60,846 bases of DNA from Fibrobacter sp. UWEL (GCF_900142535.1 NZ_FRBE01000021.1:1-60846), one strand, 5' to 3'. Positions 25,491 to 34,904 are shown, numbered from the stretch's first letter. Numbers and translations: made by a program. Notes: a model not told the origin generated them from the sequence alone.

Positions 25491-25584
25491 GCGAATAAAA
25501 TAGCTTAAAAATTGTACATCGTATGAAAAAAGTGAGAAAAATGAATAATTTCTATATTACAAGCTAGGATATTTTTGGTGTTGC

Positions 25585-26586
25585 ATGACGAAGGCTAAAA
25601 AGGCAATTCTTATAGGTAACGGAACGATGGGCAAACGCCATAGGGCTCGCTTTGAGTCTTGTGGAGTCCGCTTTGTGGAAGTTCTGGATCTAGATGCCGA
25701 AAAGTGGCTGGAATTATCCGATTTGTCGCCTGAAAAGGTTGATTTTGCGGTTGTCGCCTCTCCTGCAGTTTCTCACTACAAGTATGCCAAGTTCCTGCTG
25801 GAACGGAAGATTCCTGTCCTGGTGGAAAAGCCTCTGGCTATTACCGCTGAGCAGGCTATGGAACTGGTGGATTTATCAGTAAGGAACGACACCTTGCTGT
25901 TTGTCGCCCAGTCGGAATGTTACAACCCCCTGTTCCTGAACTTCCGGAAGCATCTTCTGGTGGATTTAAGAAATGCGGTGGCTGCTAGCCGAAGCGCTGC
26001 GGGTGAAAATGCTGCGGGTGAAAATGCGGGACACGCACCCTTGAACGTGAAGCTAGAGTTCCGTCGGGAACACGGCTATAGCGAGCGGTGCCGCGATGTG
26101 GACGTTTCCCTGGACCTGCTGGTCCACGATGTCAGTCTATTCCTGAACCTCTTTGACGCCAAGGATGTAATGTGGCTGGAGGAGGACGGTTGTGGCTGCG
26201 GCTCTCACGAGGAACATTCTTGCGGCTGCCATCAAGGAGATGGTAGCTGTGGCGATCGAATCTACAGGACGGCAAAGCTTGTGTCTGGAGAATTTGCTGG
26301 TGTGGTGGCGGAATTTTACGCCGATCGCAATAGCGAAAATGACATCCGCCAGATATCCGTGGAATTTGGCCGTAATGGAAATATGTCCGGTTTTGACTAT
26401 TCCGTCAGTCTCGTTCGCTATACGCCTATGGGAACTGTAGATCACATTCCAGACTCTCTGGACAATGAACATCGGTTCTTTTTGAAACTTTTAGCATCGG
26501 CATGCAAGGATTGGGCCCGCAGAGCCTTAATGAATGCTGCACAATCGATTGTTTTGATAGGAGGACGAAACCAATGCTCACAATGA
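25585..26586 (+). CDS. Gfo/Idh/MocA-family oxidoreductase with Cys/His-rich insert
   Basis: This 333-aa protein has an N-terminal Rossmann fold (AILIGNGTMGKRHRARF) with the family motif LVEKPLAIT near residue 85, then the alpha/beta substrate domain containing the HDVSLFLNLF region. It probably oxidises or reduces a sugar or small alcohol with NAD(P). Unusually, residues 203-222 carry five cysteines (203, 205, 213, 215, 222) and three histidines (208, 211, 216) between two strands of the C-terminal domain. That is a likely metal-binding loop not normal for the family. An Ala-Gly-Glu-Asn duplication lies near residues 138-150. The gene stands alone, with 98 nt before it and 56 nt after it. Confidence 0.8.
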   Translation: MTKAKKAILIGNGTMGKRHRARFESCGVRFVEVLDLDAEKWLELSDLSPEKVDFAVVASPAVSHYKYAKFLLERKIPVLVEKPLAITAEQAMELVDLSVRNDTLLFVAQSECYNPLFLNFRKHLLVDLRNAVAASRSAAGENAAGENAGHAPLNVKLEFRREHGYSERCRDVDVSLDLLVHDVSLFLNLFDAKDVMWLEEDGCGCGSHEEHSCGCHQGDGSCGDRIYRTAKLVSGEFAGVVAEFYADRNSENDIRQISVEFGRNGNMSGFDYSVSLVRYTPMGTVDHIPDSLDNEHRFFLKLLASACKDWARRALMNAAQSIVLIGGRNQCSQ

Positions 26587-26642
26587 GATAATTCATTTGG
26601 ATTATATTTAGGAACATTGGTTTTGTTTGATGTGAAAAAGAT

Positions 26643-27491
26643 ATGAAGCCCATTGCTGAATACCAAAATTACAGAAGCGTTATTCAGGACTTTTATGATG
26701 AACATAAAAGCCGTGGAATGCTAACGTGGCGTGGTTTTTCGGAATTGGCAGGATTTGCTTCTTCGGGGTATCTGAAGCTTGTTTGCCAGGGCAAGGCAAA
26801 CTTAAGCGATGCGGGCATCCAGCAGGTGGCAAAGGCGATGAAGCTTACACCATCCGAAACAGCCTATTTTAAGGAATTGGTTCTGCTGGACCAGGCTAAG
26901 ACTGTGACAGATAAGGACAAGTCCTTGAAGAACCTTGAAAAGCTTTCCAAGAGCTGCAAGGCCCGAGTATTGAGGGATGATTCCCTGGATTATTTCTCTA
27001 ACTGGCAGAATGCCGTGGTTAGGGAACTGGCTCCCAAGGCTCCCGCCAACGCCAAGACGTCTAACATAGCCCGTCAGGTTCTTCCCGAAATTACCGCTGC
27101 CGAAGTAGGCCGCGCCCTGAAGTTCCTTACCGCCACAGGAATGCTGGTAAAGAACGAAGACGGAAGTTTTACCCAGACGGACAAGGTTCTGACTTCTGGC
27201 AATAAAGATTTGTCTAGTGTAGCCCTCCGCAGCTTCCACAAGCAGTTGGGCAAGTTGGCTATTGATTCTCTTGATAACGTTCCCGTGAATGAACGTAATT
27301 CCTCTGACTTGGTCATTGGTATTACTGCTGCCCAGTACGAGAAGCTGGTGCAGAAGATTATCGACTTCCGTCGCGAAGTTCTGGACGTTGTTACCGAAAC
27401 TGATGATATGGAACGAGTCTACTGCTTGCAGATGAACTTGTTCCCCCTCAGTCATAAAATTTCCACCAAGGGAAACCCTGATGAAAAGTAG
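26643..27491 (+). CDS. TIGR02147-family regulator (Fibrobacter type)
   Basis: This 282-aa cytoplasmic protein of the TIGR02147/DUF4423 family is expanded in Fibrobacter. It has an N-terminal helix-turn-helix-like part (YQNYRSVIQDFYDEHK ... MLTWRGFSELAGFASSGYL), a central winged-helix-like segment (ITAAEVGRALKFLTATGML) and the C-terminal domain ending MERVYCLQMNLFPLS. It is presumed to be a DNA-binding regulator. It overlaps the following FISUMP lipoprotein gene by 11 nt, which suggests the two are functionally linked. Confidence 0.8.
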   Translation: MKPIAEYQNYRSVIQDFYDEHKSRGMLTWRGFSELAGFASSGYLKLVCQGKANLSDAGIQQVAKAMKLTPSETAYFKELVLLDQAKTVTDKDKSLKNLEKLSKSCKARVLRDDSLDYFSNWQNAVVRELAPKAPANAKTSNIARQVLPEITAAEVGRALKFLTATGMLVKNEDGSFTQTDKVLTSGNKDLSSVALRSFHKQLGKLAIDSLDNVPVNERNSSDLVIGITAAQYEKLVQKIIDFRREVLDVVTETDDMERVYCLQMNLFPLSHKISTKGNPDEK

Positions 27492-29022
27492 GATGTGTAA
27501 GAGCTTGATGCTGTCCGCTGTTGCGGCAGCATTTTTTATGGGTTGTTCTGACAAGGATAGTACTGCCGGAGGCGCTACCGAGGGCGGTAACGCTATTGCC
27601 AAGGCTTCGGTTACGGGAAATGCCCAGAAGGGCCCGTTTGTTGCTGGCTCCAGAGTAATTGTGCACGAACTGGAAGGCGAAGGCCTTGTGCAGACAGGTA
27701 AGGCATTTATTGGCAAGACCGACAAGAATGGTTCGTTCAAGTTGAATAATGTTTCCTTGGCGTCCCAGTATGCAATTTTGGAATGTACCGGTTATTTCAA
27801 TAACGAACTGACGGGTGAAAAATCTCAGGGTCAGATCACTTTGAACGCCATTGTGGACTTGTCCAAACGCGAACAGGTGAACATCAACTTGCTGACCCAG
27901 CTGGAATACGACCGCGTGGTTTACCTGGTGACCGAGAAGGACATGTCTGTGGCTGAGGCCAAGAAGCAGGCGCGTAACGAAATTGCCAAGTCCATGTTCG
28001 ATGTCGATTCTCCGCTGGATTTTGAAGATCTGGATATTTTCGGTTCCTCTGATGGAGATGCTCGATTGCTTGCCATGTCCACCTTGACCTTGGTGGGAAA
28101 CAGCGATGCGGATCTTTCTGAATTACTTGCAGAAATGGGCGCGGACGTTGAAAAGGATGGAACTGTTGGAAAGGGTGAAGCCTTCGCCCGTATGGCGGAT
28201 ATTTCGGCCATGTATCTGAACTTGAAGCAGATACGAAAGAATGTGGAAAAGTTCTCCGATGGAACTGTACCTGATTTCGAAAAATACGTGAAGGAATTCT
28301 GGGCCACCGCATTTGACTTGGGCGATTGTTCTAAGGAAAATGAAGGTGAATACAGGAAGAACGGAAATGAATACAGTGGCCGTCGCACTGCAGGTTTTGT
28401 TTGTGAGGATGGAACCTGGAAACTGAGTTTCTTCAATCCGGATTACAAGTACGGTTCCTTTACGGATGAACGTGATGGCTATACCTATCGCACTACCACC
28501 ATTGGTGACCAGACCTGGTTTGCTGAAAACCTGCGTTATGTAACCAAGGGGGATAGCTCGGTGACTGCAAAGTGCTTCAATGACGATGACCGGTACTGTG
28601 AAGTCTACGGTGGCTACTATATGTATCGTTCTGTGTCGTGCCCTGACGGATGGCATGTGCCTTCCCGCGAGGAATGGAAGACCTTGTTTGATGAAGTGGG
28701 CGGCCAGTCTACCGCTTCAGCAAAGCTTCGTGCCCGTGGTGGCTGGGACGTAAATACTCATCCCAACACTGAAAAGGACGAAGACCAGTTCGGTTTCTCC
28801 GCTATGCCTGCAGGTGTGTACTACTTTGGCGATGAAGGTGGATCCACCTACTTCCGTACATCCGATGTACTTACGGATTCTCTAGGGAAGGATCGTGGTG
28901 CAGTCTATGTGGTTGGCATGAACGATGGGGATTCTTCCTGGGTGGGCAATGCCATGCATTCGACTGCAGTCTCTGTTCGCTGTATTAAGGACGAAGACAC
29001 CAAGAAGGAAACCGAGGAGTAA
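27481..29022 (+). CDS. FISUMP-domain lipoprotein
   Basis: This 513-aa lipoprotein has a signal sequence ending AAAFFMGCSDKD (lipobox). A beta-rich domain at residues ~35-130 is similar to a carboxypeptidase-regulatory fold (ASVTGNAQKGPFVAGS ... GSFKLNNV). A helical middle follows, and the C-terminal FISUMP domain starts near TIGDQTWFAENLRY and ends SVRCIKD, with CPDGWHVPSREEW and FGFSAMPAG. It is probably attached to the outer membrane. The function of the family is not established. It starts inside the end of the TIGR02147 gene; a bidirectional terminator follows. Confidence 0.85.
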   Translation: MKSRMCKSLMLSAVAAAFFMGCSDKDSTAGGATEGGNAIAKASVTGNAQKGPFVAGSRVIVHELEGEGLVQTGKAFIGKTDKNGSFKLNNVSLASQYAILECTGYFNNELTGEKSQGQITLNAIVDLSKREQVNINLLTQLEYDRVVYLVTEKDMSVAEAKKQARNEIAKSMFDVDSPLDFEDLDIFGSSDGDARLLAMSTLTLVGNSDADLSELLAEMGADVEKDGTVGKGEAFARMADISAMYLNLKQIRKNVEKFSDGTVPDFEKYVKEFWATAFDLGDCSKENEGEYRKNGNEYSGRRTAGFVCEDGTWKLSFFNPDYKYGSFTDERDGYTYRTTTIGDQTWFAENLRYVTKGDSSVTAKCFNDDDRYCEVYGGYYMYRSVSCPDGWHVPSREEWKTLFDEVGGQSTASAKLRARGGWDVNTHPNTEKDEDQFGFSAMPAGVYYFGDEGGSTYFRTSDVLTDSLGKDRGAVYVVGMNDGDSSWVGNAMHSTAVSVRCIKDEDTKKETEE

Positions 29023-29068
29023 TCCTGTCTTTGAAAGCCAGCGAAAGCTGGCTTGGACGAAATAAAAA

Positions 29069-29097
29069 AGATGGCGGTTTGACCGCCATCTTTTTTT
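29069..29097. terminator. bidirectional intrinsic terminator
   Basis: agatggcgg (29069-29077) pairs with ccgccatct (29083-29091), with an A-run before and T-run after, between two convergent genes. Confidence 0.85.
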
Positions 29098-29117
29098 ACT
29101 TAATGTCTTATTTATCA

Positions 29118-30218
29118 CTAGTAGTCAGATACTGATTTGTAGTCCGTAAGCATTTTTTCGGCCTGGGCCACAGCCAAATCGCTGTCTGACCCGCTGCCCT
29201 GTGCGTAACCGATGGCGGCGCAAAGCTTCACGGGAGAATTGCTGTTCAGTTTCTCCACGTTCACTCGCCACTGGTCGATGATTCGTGTGCAGTTGTCCAG
29301 ATTGTAACCCTTCAGGAGCATGGCGAACTTGCTACCCGCAATGCGGAACGGGCGAACGTGTTCGCTGCGGAAGGGCTTGATGGAATCTGCCATCATAGAG
29401 ATGAGGCGGTCTCCCATTTCGGGACCCTGCTCGTCGGAAATCTTGCGGAGGTTACGGATATCCCACATGATGACGGCCATCTGCTTGACATTGGGATAGT
29501 AGTCCTTCAGCATGTTGTTGTAGAGGGTGCGGTTGCCGAGACCGGTCATGTAGTCCAGGCTTTCCTGACGGTGCTTGACCAGGTCACGCTGGGAGCGGGC
29601 TTCGATCTGTGCGGAAAGGAGCAGCAAGGTGGGGACGAAGCAACCGAGGATCATCCACTGGGGCAGAATGTAATAGAGGAACAATGCCAGCGTTCTGGAA
29701 ATGCCCGGCTCTGTAATGGTAACGTCGTTGTTCAGGAGCATCTGCATGAAGGAGTCTGTGGTATAGCAGGTATACAGCACCCAGTTTGCGTTGCAGAGCC
29801 CAAAATGGTAACCGCCATAGACGGTAGCGGCTTGGCCCAGCATGACCAGCCAGCAGGTGTACCACAGGATCTTTTTCTTGCGGTACTGCACGGAGAGAAT
29901 GAGCGGCAGGGTGGATGCCAGGATGGAATGGTAAGTCAGCATGATGTTGATGGACGTAATGAACGCTACGGAGAATGCAATCAGAACGTACTTGGTCTTG
30001 GGATTTTCCAGGCCCATGGCCTTCCCGGTGCAGAACATCAATGCGAAAAGGAAAGTGGAAATACCGATGCCCGTGTTCATGATGTTGGGATCGATGAAGA
30101 ACACATGGATGAGGTTCAAGATCCAGACGATGGCGTAGACAATGTTTGCTGCGGCTGCACCCTTCAGGACAATGAGGTTTGCCTGGTAGTCCGAATCTTT
30201 CAAGTATTTCAACTTCAT
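29118..30218 (-). CDS. membrane protein with degenerate GGDEF domain
   Basis: This 366-aa paralogue of the 24378 protein shares the DSDYxAN start, about six membrane segments, conserved LTYHSILASTLPLILSVQYR and CNAN motifs and the GGDEF fold. The active site reads AGSKF (residues 294-298) in place of AGDEF, so both acidic residues that hold metal and substrate are lost. The upstream half-site WDIRNLRKISDEQG also departs from the usual pattern. It should not synthesise c-di-GMP; it may bind GTP or c-di-GMP, or partner the active paralogue. Confidence 0.85.
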   Translation of the reverse strand: MKLKYLKDSDYQANLIVLKGAAAANIVYAIVWILNLIHVFFIDPNIMNTGIGISTFLFALMFCTGKAMGLENPKTKYVLIAFSVAFITSINIMLTYHSILASTLPLILSVQYRKKKILWYTCWLVMLGQAATVYGGYHFGLCNANWVLYTCYTTDSFMQMLLNNDVTITEPGISRTLALFLYYILPQWMILGCFVPTLLLLSAQIEARSQRDLVKHRQESLDYMTGLGNRTLYNNMLKDYYPNVKQMAVIMWDIRNLRKISDEQGPEMGDRLISMMADSIKPFRSEHVRPFRIAGSKFAMLLKGYNLDNCTRIIDQWRVNVEKLNSNSPVKLCAAIGYAQGSGSDSDLAVAQAEKMLTDYKSVSDY

Positions 30219-30313
30219 AAGTTAAAAATAGCAATTCCCTGAAACAGATTGCTCTTTTTTTAGTTGCGACGTTGTAAAAAATAATTTGTCCCTAACTTTT
30301 GTTTACAAACAAT

Positions 30314-30349
30314 GAAAAATCTCCGCGGATTGATCCGCGGAGATTTTTC
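30314..30349. terminator. bidirectional intrinsic terminator
   Basis: A 17-bp perfect stem pairs 30314-30330 with 30333-30349 around a 2-nt loop, with flanking A and T runs. It lies downstream of glgP on the minus strand. Confidence 0.8.
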
Positions 30350-30350
30350 A

Positions 30351-30385
30351 GTTATGAGTTATGAATTATGAGTTACGAACTCATC
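30351..30385. repeat. degenerate 7-bp tandem repeat, locus B
   Basis: The stretch reads gttatga-gttatga-attatga-gttacga-actcatc: five units in 7-bp register between the terminator and the glgP stop. The ATGAGTT-type unit matches loci D and E beside the four-helix-bundle gene. Confidence 0.6.
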
Positions 30386-30396
30386 GCTCACTGCTC

Positions 30397-32868
30397 TTAC
30401 AACTTAATAGAACAAGCCTTAGCGTTCCAGATTTCCTTAGCGTACTGGTCGATGGTACGGTCAGAGCTGAACTTGCCCATGCGAGCTACGTTCAGGATAG
30501 CCATTTCTGCCCAGTGCTTCTTGTCCTGGTAAGCTTCTGCAACCTTCTTCTGCATGTCGACGTAGCTACGGAAGTCTGCGCAGAGCATGTACGGGTCGTG
30601 AGTCAGGAGCTTGTCGGCGATGTGCTTGAACAGGTCCGGACGATCCGGGCTGAAGAAGCCAGAGCCGATCAGGTCGATCACGCGACGGAGATCGTCGTCG
30701 GATTCGTAGAAGTCGCGAGGACGGTAGCCCTTAGCCAAGAGGTCGGTAACTTCTTCAACGGTGAGACCGAAGATGAAGATGTTTTCGTCACCCACTTCTT
30801 CCTTCATTTCCACGTTAGCGCCATCGAGAGTACCGATGGTGAGAGCGCCGTTGAGGGCGAACTTCATGTTACCGGTACCAGAAGCTTCGGTACCTGCAGT
30901 GGAGATCTGTTCGGACAGGTCTGCTGCCGGGATGATCTTTTCTGCGAAGGAAACGCGGTAGTTTTCCAGGAAGACCATCTTCAGCTTGCCCTTGCATGCG
31001 GGATCAGCGTCGATGATTGCTGCCACTGCGTTAGCCAGGCGGATGATCTGCTTAGCCATCCAGTAACCAGGAGCGGACTTACCACCGATCATGATGGTAC
31101 GGGGCATGATTTCCTTGCCATCCTTGATCTGGATGTACAGGTGGATAGCGTGGAGGATGTTCAGGAGCTGGCGCTTGTATTCGTGAATACGCTTGACCTG
31201 CACGTCGAAGAACATGTTGGTGTCCAGTTCGACGCCCTGAGATTCCTTCAGGTACTTGGCCAGACGTTCCTTGTTCTGCTTCTTCACGTCCATGAATGCC
31301 TTCTGGAACTTAGCATCCTTGGCGAACTTTTCCAGCTGACGCAGATCGTCCAGATCCTTGACCCAGGATTCACCGATCTTGCTGGTAACCAGTTCGGACA
31401 TAGCCGGGTTAGCCTTGCGGACCCAGCGACGAGGTGTGACGCCGTTAGTCTTGTTGTTGAACTTTTCAGGCCACAGTTCGTAGAAGTCCTTGAACAGGGT
31501 GGTCTTGAGAAGGTCGGAGTGCAGAGCTGCCACACCGTTCACAGCGTAGGAACCTACGATGGAGAGGTATGCCATGCGGATCATCTTGCAGCCACCTTCT
31601 TCGATGAGGCTCATGCGACCGAGACGAGCGTTGTCGCCGGGCCACTTGAGGGAAACCATGCGCAGGAAGCGAGCATTGATTTCGAAGATGATCTGGAGAT
31701 GACGGGGGAGGAGCTTTTCGAAGAGGCTAACAGGCCACTTTTCGAGAGCTTCCGGCATCAAGGTGTGGTTGGTGTATGCAAAAGTCTTGGTAACGATTTC
31801 CCATGCATCGTCCCATTCCAGGTTTTCTTCGTCAAGAAGAATGCGCATCATTTCGGCGATAGAGATTGCCGGATGAGTGTCGTTCAGCTGGATGGCGACC
31901 TTTTCGGGGAAGACCTTCCAATCATTGTTGTGGGTCTTCTTGAAACGGTTGATGATGTCCTGCAGAGATGCAGAGCACAGGAAGTACTGCTGCTTCAGGC
32001 GCAGTTCCTTACCGTTCATGGAGGAGTCGTTGGGGTAGAGAACCTTGGAGATGGTTTCAGAAAGTTCCATGTCCTGCACAGCGGCGATGTAGTCACCGTT
32101 GTTGAAGTAGGAGAGGCCGAAGTCGTCGGTGGACTTGGCGCTCCAGAGGCGCAGGTTGTTCACGGTGTTGTTTTTGTAACCCGGAATCGGAGTATCGTAG
32201 GGGAGAGCCAGGACGTAGTCCTTGGTTTCCCAACGGTTGCGGAGCTTGCCCTTTTCGTCGGTCCAGCTTACAACGTAGCCGAAGAAGGGAACCTTGATTG
32301 CGTTTGCGGGGCGAGCGATTTCCCACGGGTTGGGGAGACGGAGCCAGTTATCCGGCTGTTCTTCCTGTTCGCCGTTCACGATCTTCTGGCTGAACATACC
32401 GTATTCGTAACGGATACCCATACCGGTTGCGGGAAGTTCCAGAGTTGCCATGGAATCCAGGAAGCAAGCTGCCAGACGGCCAAGACCGCCGTTGCCCAGA
32501 CCTGCGTCCACTTCCTGTTCGCGAAGTTCGTCCAGAGTCATGCCCACTTCGTCCAGAGCTTCGGTCACAGCACCTTCAACGTCCAGGTTCAGGACGGAGT
32601 TACCGAGGGTACGGCCGATGAGGAATTCCAGGGACAGGTAATAGACGCGCTTCACGTCCTTTTCGTAGTAAGTTTCCTGAGTCTTGATCCAGCGGTCAAC
32701 CAGACGGTCACGAACTGCGTAAGCAACGGCCAGGAACTTTTCGTGGTCGGTCACAGTGTCCATGCTGCGGGCGAGGGTGTGGTTGATGTGGTCGGTAAAT
32801 GCCTTGCGGAATGCTTCTGCATCGGTACCGAGCACGGGGGCTGCTGTTTTCTTGGTAGTCTTTGCCAT
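30397..32868 (-). CDS. glgP: glycogen/alpha-glucan phosphorylase
   Basis: This 823-aa GT35 enzyme releases glucose-1-phosphate from alpha-1,4-glucan with phosphate and pyridoxal phosphate. Family landmarks run the whole length: VYYLSLEFLIGRTLGNSV near residue 80, GLGNGGLGRLAACFLDS, NDTHPAISIAEMMR, KTFAYTNHTLMPEALEKWP, TNGVTPRRW, VKRIHEYKRQLLN, and the cofactor-lysine motif EASGTGNMKFALNGALTIG. Length is normal. It is a monocistronic gene with a terminator behind it. It mobilises stored glycogen, which this genus accumulates. Confidence 0.97.
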   Translation of the reverse strand: MAKTTKKTAAPVLGTDAEAFRKAFTDHINHTLARSMDTVTDHEKFLAVAYAVRDRLVDRWIKTQETYYEKDVKRVYYLSLEFLIGRTLGNSVLNLDVEGAVTEALDEVGMTLDELREQEVDAGLGNGGLGRLAACFLDSMATLELPATGMGIRYEYGMFSQKIVNGEQEEQPDNWLRLPNPWEIARPANAIKVPFFGYVVSWTDEKGKLRNRWETKDYVLALPYDTPIPGYKNNTVNNLRLWSAKSTDDFGLSYFNNGDYIAAVQDMELSETISKVLYPNDSSMNGKELRLKQQYFLCSASLQDIINRFKKTHNNDWKVFPEKVAIQLNDTHPAISIAEMMRILLDEENLEWDDAWEIVTKTFAYTNHTLMPEALEKWPVSLFEKLLPRHLQIIFEINARFLRMVSLKWPGDNARLGRMSLIEEGGCKMIRMAYLSIVGSYAVNGVAALHSDLLKTTLFKDFYELWPEKFNNKTNGVTPRRWVRKANPAMSELVTSKIGESWVKDLDDLRQLEKFAKDAKFQKAFMDVKKQNKERLAKYLKESQGVELDTNMFFDVQVKRIHEYKRQLLNILHAIHLYIQIKDGKEIMPRTIMIGGKSAPGYWMAKQIIRLANAVAAIIDADPACKGKLKMVFLENYRVSFAEKIIPAADLSEQISTAGTEASGTGNMKFALNGALTIGTLDGANVEMKEEVGDENIFIFGLTVEEVTDLLAKGYRPRDFYESDDDLRRVIDLIGSGFFSPDRPDLFKHIADKLLTHDPYMLCADFRSYVDMQKKVAEAYQDKKHWAEMAILNVARMGKFSSDRTIDQYAKEIWNAKACSIKL

Positions 32869-33064
32869 AAGATTTCCTATGGGTTAGGGTTTAAATTCTT
32901 TCGGAATAAAGTTTAGAAAACTTTACCGAAAATGTGGCAAAAAACTTATGCAAATGTGGTGCCAAAGGTGAAAAATGTTGAATTGGTCACAATGGAGCGT
33001 TTATCCCTTTACATGTTTGACAATTTTTACGGGTGAATTTGACAGAAAATGTTAGATTAGGGGC

Positions 33065-34150
33065 ATGAATATTATGAAAAAAGCTTTTGTCAGCGTTATT
33101 GCTTTGTCTGCAATGTCCTTTATGGTGGCTTGCGGTGATGATTCCGGCAGTCCCACTGCTCCAACCCCTGTTCCTGCGGCCAGTTCCGACTCCCAGGTGA
33201 TTCCGACTCCGGTATCTAGCGCAAGTGTTGATCCGGGCGTTCCCGCTTCCAGCGCCGCTGCTGTGGATCCTGTGAATACGGATCCTACCATACCGGCATC
33301 TTCTGCCAGCACGATTCCTGCTGTAGAAGGCTCTTATCCTGATGAACTGCTTTATACCATCGATCCCACTATCGCTGTAACCGCCGATGCAGATGGCTTC
33401 TATGATATTGCCGATATTTACAAGGCTGCGCCCCAGACTAGCAAGATTGCTTTCGTCATTCGCCATTCCGCTCGTGCGGATAGTACTGGCAAACTGTCGC
33501 CCTTGACTACTAAGGGCGCCGCACAGGCCCAGGAGCTGGGTAAACGCATTGGTGGGACGGAACCGTTCTACTATGCTTCCACGGACTTTGTGCGCACTCG
33601 TGAAACTGCTGCAAATATTGCAGTGGGCCGCGGTGAAACTCCTGTGGTTGAAACCCTGGACATTATCGACGGTAACTACTTCTATCGCAAGGATGCTACC
33701 ATCGATATTGAAGATCTCAAGAAGAAGTCCACCGACTTGAATACCTTGATTTCTCGCTATTGCTACAACTATACTTTCCCCAATGCAGAAACGAACGCTC
33801 TGGTGTACGCTTCCTTCTATCCGCTGTTCTCTCGCGGTAATCAGTTTGTGAAGGAAGTGGTCCTGGATAACATGGCCAACTGGAAGCGAGTCAGCATTCT
33901 GGTCACTCACGATGTTCTGGCAGAACCCATGGTTGTCTATGCCTCCAACAGGGCGGTTAACCTGAAGGCCTATTCCAAGGCTGATGGATATCGTTGGGTG
34001 AACTTCATGTCCGGCGTGGCAGTGGTTGTGAGCGAAGCTGGTGCCGTAAGTATCTACCCGGTTCGCGGTTACGACGTGGGCTGGCAGAATCCTAGCGAAG
34101 CAAAGGCTGAAGCCCAGGCTGATACCGCTGCTGAACCGATCATCAAGTAA
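33065..34150 (+). CDS. histidine-phosphatase-superfamily lipoprotein
   Basis: This 361-aa lipoprotein has a signal ending SFMVACGDD (lipobox) and a Ser/Pro/Ala-rich linker to about residue 95. A histidine phosphatase (phosphoglycerate mutase-like) domain follows: FVIRHSARAD gives Arg133-His134, LTTKGAAQAQELG the typical second motif, and LVTHDVLAEP the second His (282). It presumably hydrolyses a phosphoester at the cell surface or in the periplasm; the substrate is unknown. Start choice is between the ATGs at 33065 and 33074; both keep the signal peptide. The following gene begins 6 nt later, so the two are probably co-transcribed. Confidence 0.8.
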   Translation: MNIMKKAFVSVIALSAMSFMVACGDDSGSPTAPTPVPAASSDSQVIPTPVSSASVDPGVPASSAAAVDPVNTDPTIPASSASTIPAVEGSYPDELLYTIDPTIAVTADADGFYDIADIYKAAPQTSKIAFVIRHSARADSTGKLSPLTTKGAAQAQELGKRIGGTEPFYYASTDFVRTRETAANIAVGRGETPVVETLDIIDGNYFYRKDATIDIEDLKKKSTDLNTLISRYCYNYTFPNAETNALVYASFYPLFSRGNQFVKEVVLDNMANWKRVSILVTHDVLAEPMVVYASNRAVNLKAYSKADGYRWVNFMSGVAVVVSEAGAVSIYPVRGYDVGWQNPSEAKAEAQADTAAEPIIK

Positions 34151-34156
34151 TTTAAA

Positions 34157-34903
34157 ATGAAAGTTGCTGTCCTTGGCTCTTCCGGCCTCATAGGAAAGAA
34201 CGTGCTTAAACTCCTGGTCCGCCTGGACCAGGTTGTTCGTGTTTACTGTCCTGTACGTAAACTTCCCGGCCAGGGCTCTCCGGACCTTGCCTCCATGGGA
34301 ATTCTGGATGGCTCGTCCAAGCTGGACTTCGAGGTGGTGGACTTCTCTACGCTAGGTGCGGAAGGGGAGGGTCATCAAAAGGTTCTGGCGGGTTTCCTTG
34401 GGTGCGATGCGGTTGTCTGCTGTCTTGGTACCACGAAGAAGCAGGCTGGCTCGAAAGCGGAACAGGAACGGGTGGATACTCGACTTCCCCTGATGCTTGC
34501 TGCTATTGCCAAGAAGGCTGGCGTGAAGAACTTCCTTTGCGTAAGTGCCATGGGCGCTGACTCCCATTCTCCTTTCTTCTATAACCGATTGAAGGGAAAC
34601 CTGGAAGATGGCCTGACCATGATGAACTTCGAAACCTTGACTCTGGTCCGCCCGTCCTTGCTTTTGGGTCAGCATAATGACAAGCGCTTGGGTGAAGAGT
34701 TACTGCAGAAGTTCTTTGGCAGGAACGCCATGCTGGTCCCTAGCTTCTTTAGGCCTGTTCACGCGGAGACCGTTGCTGCACACTTAGTGACATCCATTCT
34801 TAAACCGCCCAAGGATCACATCAACGTGACTGACGGTGTGAAAGGCAAACGCATTATCTATAACAGAGTGCTGGCCAAGACGAAAGTGGACCAGTTGTTC
34901 TAA
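34157..34903 (+). CDS. NAD(P)-binding SDR-type protein (HTATIP2/TIP30-like)
   Basis: This 248-aa cytoplasmic protein has a Rossmann fold with a glycine-rich loop VLGSSGLIGKNVLK. Landmarks of atypical (a5) SDRs follow: DAVVCCLGTTKKQAGSK, VDTRLPLMLAAIAKKAGVKNF, CVSAMGADSHSPFFYNRLKG and a VRPSLLLG segment. The Tyr-x3-Lys pair is present as YNRLK. It resembles oxidoreductases related to human HTATIP2 and bacterial YwnB-like proteins; the substrate is unknown. It is downstream of the phosphatase lipoprotein gene and ends in a terminator. Confidence 0.8.
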   Translation: MKVAVLGSSGLIGKNVLKLLVRLDQVVRVYCPVRKLPGQGSPDLASMGILDGSSKLDFEVVDFSTLGAEGEGHQKVLAGFLGCDAVVCCLGTTKKQAGSKAEQERVDTRLPLMLAAIAKKAGVKNFLCVSAMGADSHSPFFYNRLKGNLEDGLTMMNFETLTLVRPSLLLGQHNDKRLGEELLQKFFGRNAMLVPSFFRPVHAETVAAHLVTSILKPPKDHINVTDGVKGKRIIYNRVLAKTKVDQLF

Positions 34904-34904
34904 A

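Noticed and set aside
30361-32916. 851-codon open frame opposite glgP
   Set aside because: It mirrors glgP end to end. The translated sequence is low in motif content, and the frame is open only because of the biased codons of glgP.
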